From NCBI GenBank assembly GCA_003158415.1, contig PMJA01000159.1:1-6388 (forward strand): a stretch of DNA of 6,388 nt, in the 5' to 3' direction. The stretch comes from Methylobacter sp. GTDB lineage: Bacteria > Pseudomonadota > Gammaproteobacteria > Methylococcales > Methylomonadaceae. Shown here piece by piece: positions 5,514-6,388 of the stretch (positions within the stretch are counted from its first letter, which is position 1; every line of letters starts with the position of its first letter). The translations under genes and the position numbers were made by a program. The notes beneath the pieces are model-generated. The model was not told where the DNA came from. It did no database searches and worked only from the letters and a program-made list of their open reading frames with translations.

Positions 5514-5546
5514 AGACCTGTCAGGTTTTAAAAACCTGACAGGTCT
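5514..5546. repeat. Palindromic intergenic repeat
   Basis: The arms AGACCTGTCAGGTTTT (5514-5529) and its exact reverse complement (5531-5546) flank a single central A. Short outer arms TTTGCA (5508-5513) and TGCAAA (5553-5558) extend the symmetry with a 6-nt bulge on the right. No T run follows the stem on either strand, so it is a poor intrinsic terminator. I recall CCTGTCAGGTTT-type palindromes as dispersed intergenic repeats in several bacterial groups; that is memory, not a search. It lies between the stop of the Met-rich gene and the start of ogt. Confidence 0.7.
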
Positions 5547-5590
5547 AAATCCTGCAAATAATGGGACGTTAGCCACTTACAATGAATCGA

Positions 5591-5932
5591 CTATTGATGT
5601 CCCTGCATCATTTGTGAGTGATGTTGCATCATTTGAGCCTGATGCGCTTTCATCAGTTCCAGTTGCTCATGTTTGAGCTGAGCTTGTTTGGCAGGGTCTT
5701 TTTCAGCCAATATCCGATTGGAATAGTCGTGCATTTTCAGCATGTGTTCTTGCATAGCCTGCAGATGTCCTTCGCTCATGCCCATCCCCATCATGCCCAT
5801 GCCTTGCTTTCCCGCATCCTCGCCTTGGGGCTTATTCATATTCATGCCTTGCATAGGCTCTGCCGCCAAACTCACCCCACTTAAAGGCAGCATCAGTAAT
5901 AAAACAGCGGTTGATTTATATATAGCATTCAT
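5591..5932 (-). CDS. Small exported Met/His-rich protein, possible metal binder
   Basis: This 113-residue protein has a signal peptide (MNAIYKSTAVLLLMLPLSGVSLAA) with likely cleavage after Ala24. The mature 89 residues contain 16 Met and 8 His but no Cys. Methionines cluster in MQGMNMN and QGMGMMGMGM after the signal, and Met/His pairs appear at the C-terminus (AQMMQHHSQMMQGHQ). The middle (about 55-98) looks helical and charged, with HLQAMQEHMLKMHDYSNRIL and DPAKQAQLKHEQLELMKAH, resembling a two-helix hairpin. Met-rich, His-rich exported proteins often bind copper or silver in the periplasm, so a copper-handling role is a reasonable inference, but no family with known function is recognised. 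A ribosome binding site (AAGGTAG) lies 5 nt before the ATG. It sits alone between rppH and ogt, 52 nt after the rppH stop. Confidence 0.82.
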   Translation of the reverse strand: MNAIYKSTAVLLLMLPLSGVSLAAEPMQGMNMNKPQGEDAGKQGMGMMGMGMSEGHLQAMQEHMLKMHDYSNRILAEKDPAKQAQLKHEQLELMKAHQAQMMQHHSQMMQGHQ

Positions 5933-5984
5933 CGTTTCTACCTTCGTTGGTTTGATTGTTATGAACTATCTTATAAAAAGCCTT

Positions 5985-6388
5985 TTATCTTGAACCTTTC
6001 ACTTTGATACTTTTATTTTCTTTTGCCAAATAACCTACGGCATCCACAGGCACGGAATCAATCGCCAAAATAGCACCTAACTCAGTCATCGCTTTTTGAT
6101 AAACCTTGCGCTTGAAATAAACCACATCATTAAGCGGCTCCCAGTAGTCAACCCACCGCCAGCTGTCAAACTCCGGCTTCGCGCAATGGTCGAAACGCAC
6201 GGTGGTATCCTGGGTAATCAAGCGCAACATATACCATATTTGCTTTTGCCCTATACATAAAGGCAGGGAGTTTTTGCGTATATAGCGCTCAGGCAACTGA
6301 TACCTCAGCCAATAGCGCGTCCGTCCCAATATCTGTACATGCTGCTGTTGCAGCCCTGTTTCTTCCCACAATTCTCGATACATCGCTG
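5985..6388 (-). CDS. rppH: RNA pyrophosphohydrolase RppH, 5' end beyond the window
   Basis: The reading frame enters from the right edge in mid-gene and ends at TAA (5985-5987), leaving about 134 codons. The visible part starts inside the Nudix box: [12 protein letters not shown] matches the REXXEEXG core that coordinates the catalytic metal. Then come [30 protein letters not shown] and [12 protein letters not shown], followed by [16 protein letters not shown], closely parallel to E. coli RppH in order and spacing. RppH removes pyrophosphate from the 5' end of triphosphorylated mRNAs in the cytoplasm, opening them to RNase E decay. The Met at 6383 is internal to the Nudix box and is not the start; the first 40 or so residues lie outside the window. 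The C-terminal tail [12 protein letters not shown] is basic and variable, as usual in this family. Confidence 0.93.
   Translation of the reverse strand, partial: AMYRELWEETGLQQQHVQILGRTRYWLRYQLPERYIRKNSLPLCIGQKQIWYMLRLITQDTTVRFDHCAKPEFDSWRWVDYWEPLNDVVYFKRKVYQKAMTELGAILAIDSVPVDAVGYLAKENKSIKVKGSR

Noticed and set aside
5618..5993. Plus-strand open frames opposite the Met/His-rich gene
   Set aside because: Their His- and Met-heavy content comes from reading the antisense of ATG and CAT codons; no ribosome binding site or domain supports them.

Overview
The window reads as chromosomal DNA of a Gram-negative gammaproteobacterium. The signs are an LpxA-type acyltransferase, an RppH-like Nudix hydrolase close to the E. 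coli protein, XerD, and several secreted or lipid-anchored envelope proteins. The mix, including a Met/His-rich exported protein, would suit a methanotroph of the Methylococcales, but that is a guess from general resemblance and cannot be settled from this sequence alone.

Left part (1-1444, plus strand): the C-terminal end of a DUF4239 membrane protein, a 264-residue lipoprotein of unknown function, and the wreck of a DUF1254/DUF1214-family lipoprotein gene. In the wreck only the signal peptide, a short N-terminal motif and the C-terminal end remain, in three different reading frames. The lipoprotein gene looks richer in G and C than the genes to its right. This part may be an acquired and decaying cassette.

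Middle (1521-2995, plus strand): a two-gene unit of a DUF2092-like lipoprotein and an exported Gly/Ser/Ala-rich protein made of seven degenerate 17-residue repeats. It is followed by a perfect 19-bp inverted repeat with a 3-nt loop (3021-3061). The roughly 310-bp gap to the next intact gene (2996-3372) holds this hairpin, a possible relic of a HicB-like antitoxin gene, and a conserved C-terminal tail that belongs to the next gene but lies behind a stop codon.

Right part (3373-5470, minus strand): a tightly packed ogt-xerD-lpxA-like unit. ogt and xerD overlap by 4 nt and xerD and lpxA are 5 nt apart. The LpxA-like gene ends at an in-frame TAA, but 19 further in-frame codons encode a plausible LpxA C-terminus, so a recent nonsense mutation, a readthrough site or a sequencing error is likely. 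Further right on the minus strand are a palindromic intergenic repeat (5514-5546), a small Met/His-rich exported protein (5591-5932) and rppH, cut by the window edge.

I see no CRISPR array, tRNA, rRNA or intact mobile element. I found no clear new multi-gene system. The strongest leads are the interrupted lpxA-like gene, the collapsed DUF1254 gene, the DUF2092/repeat-protein pair and the two palindromes.
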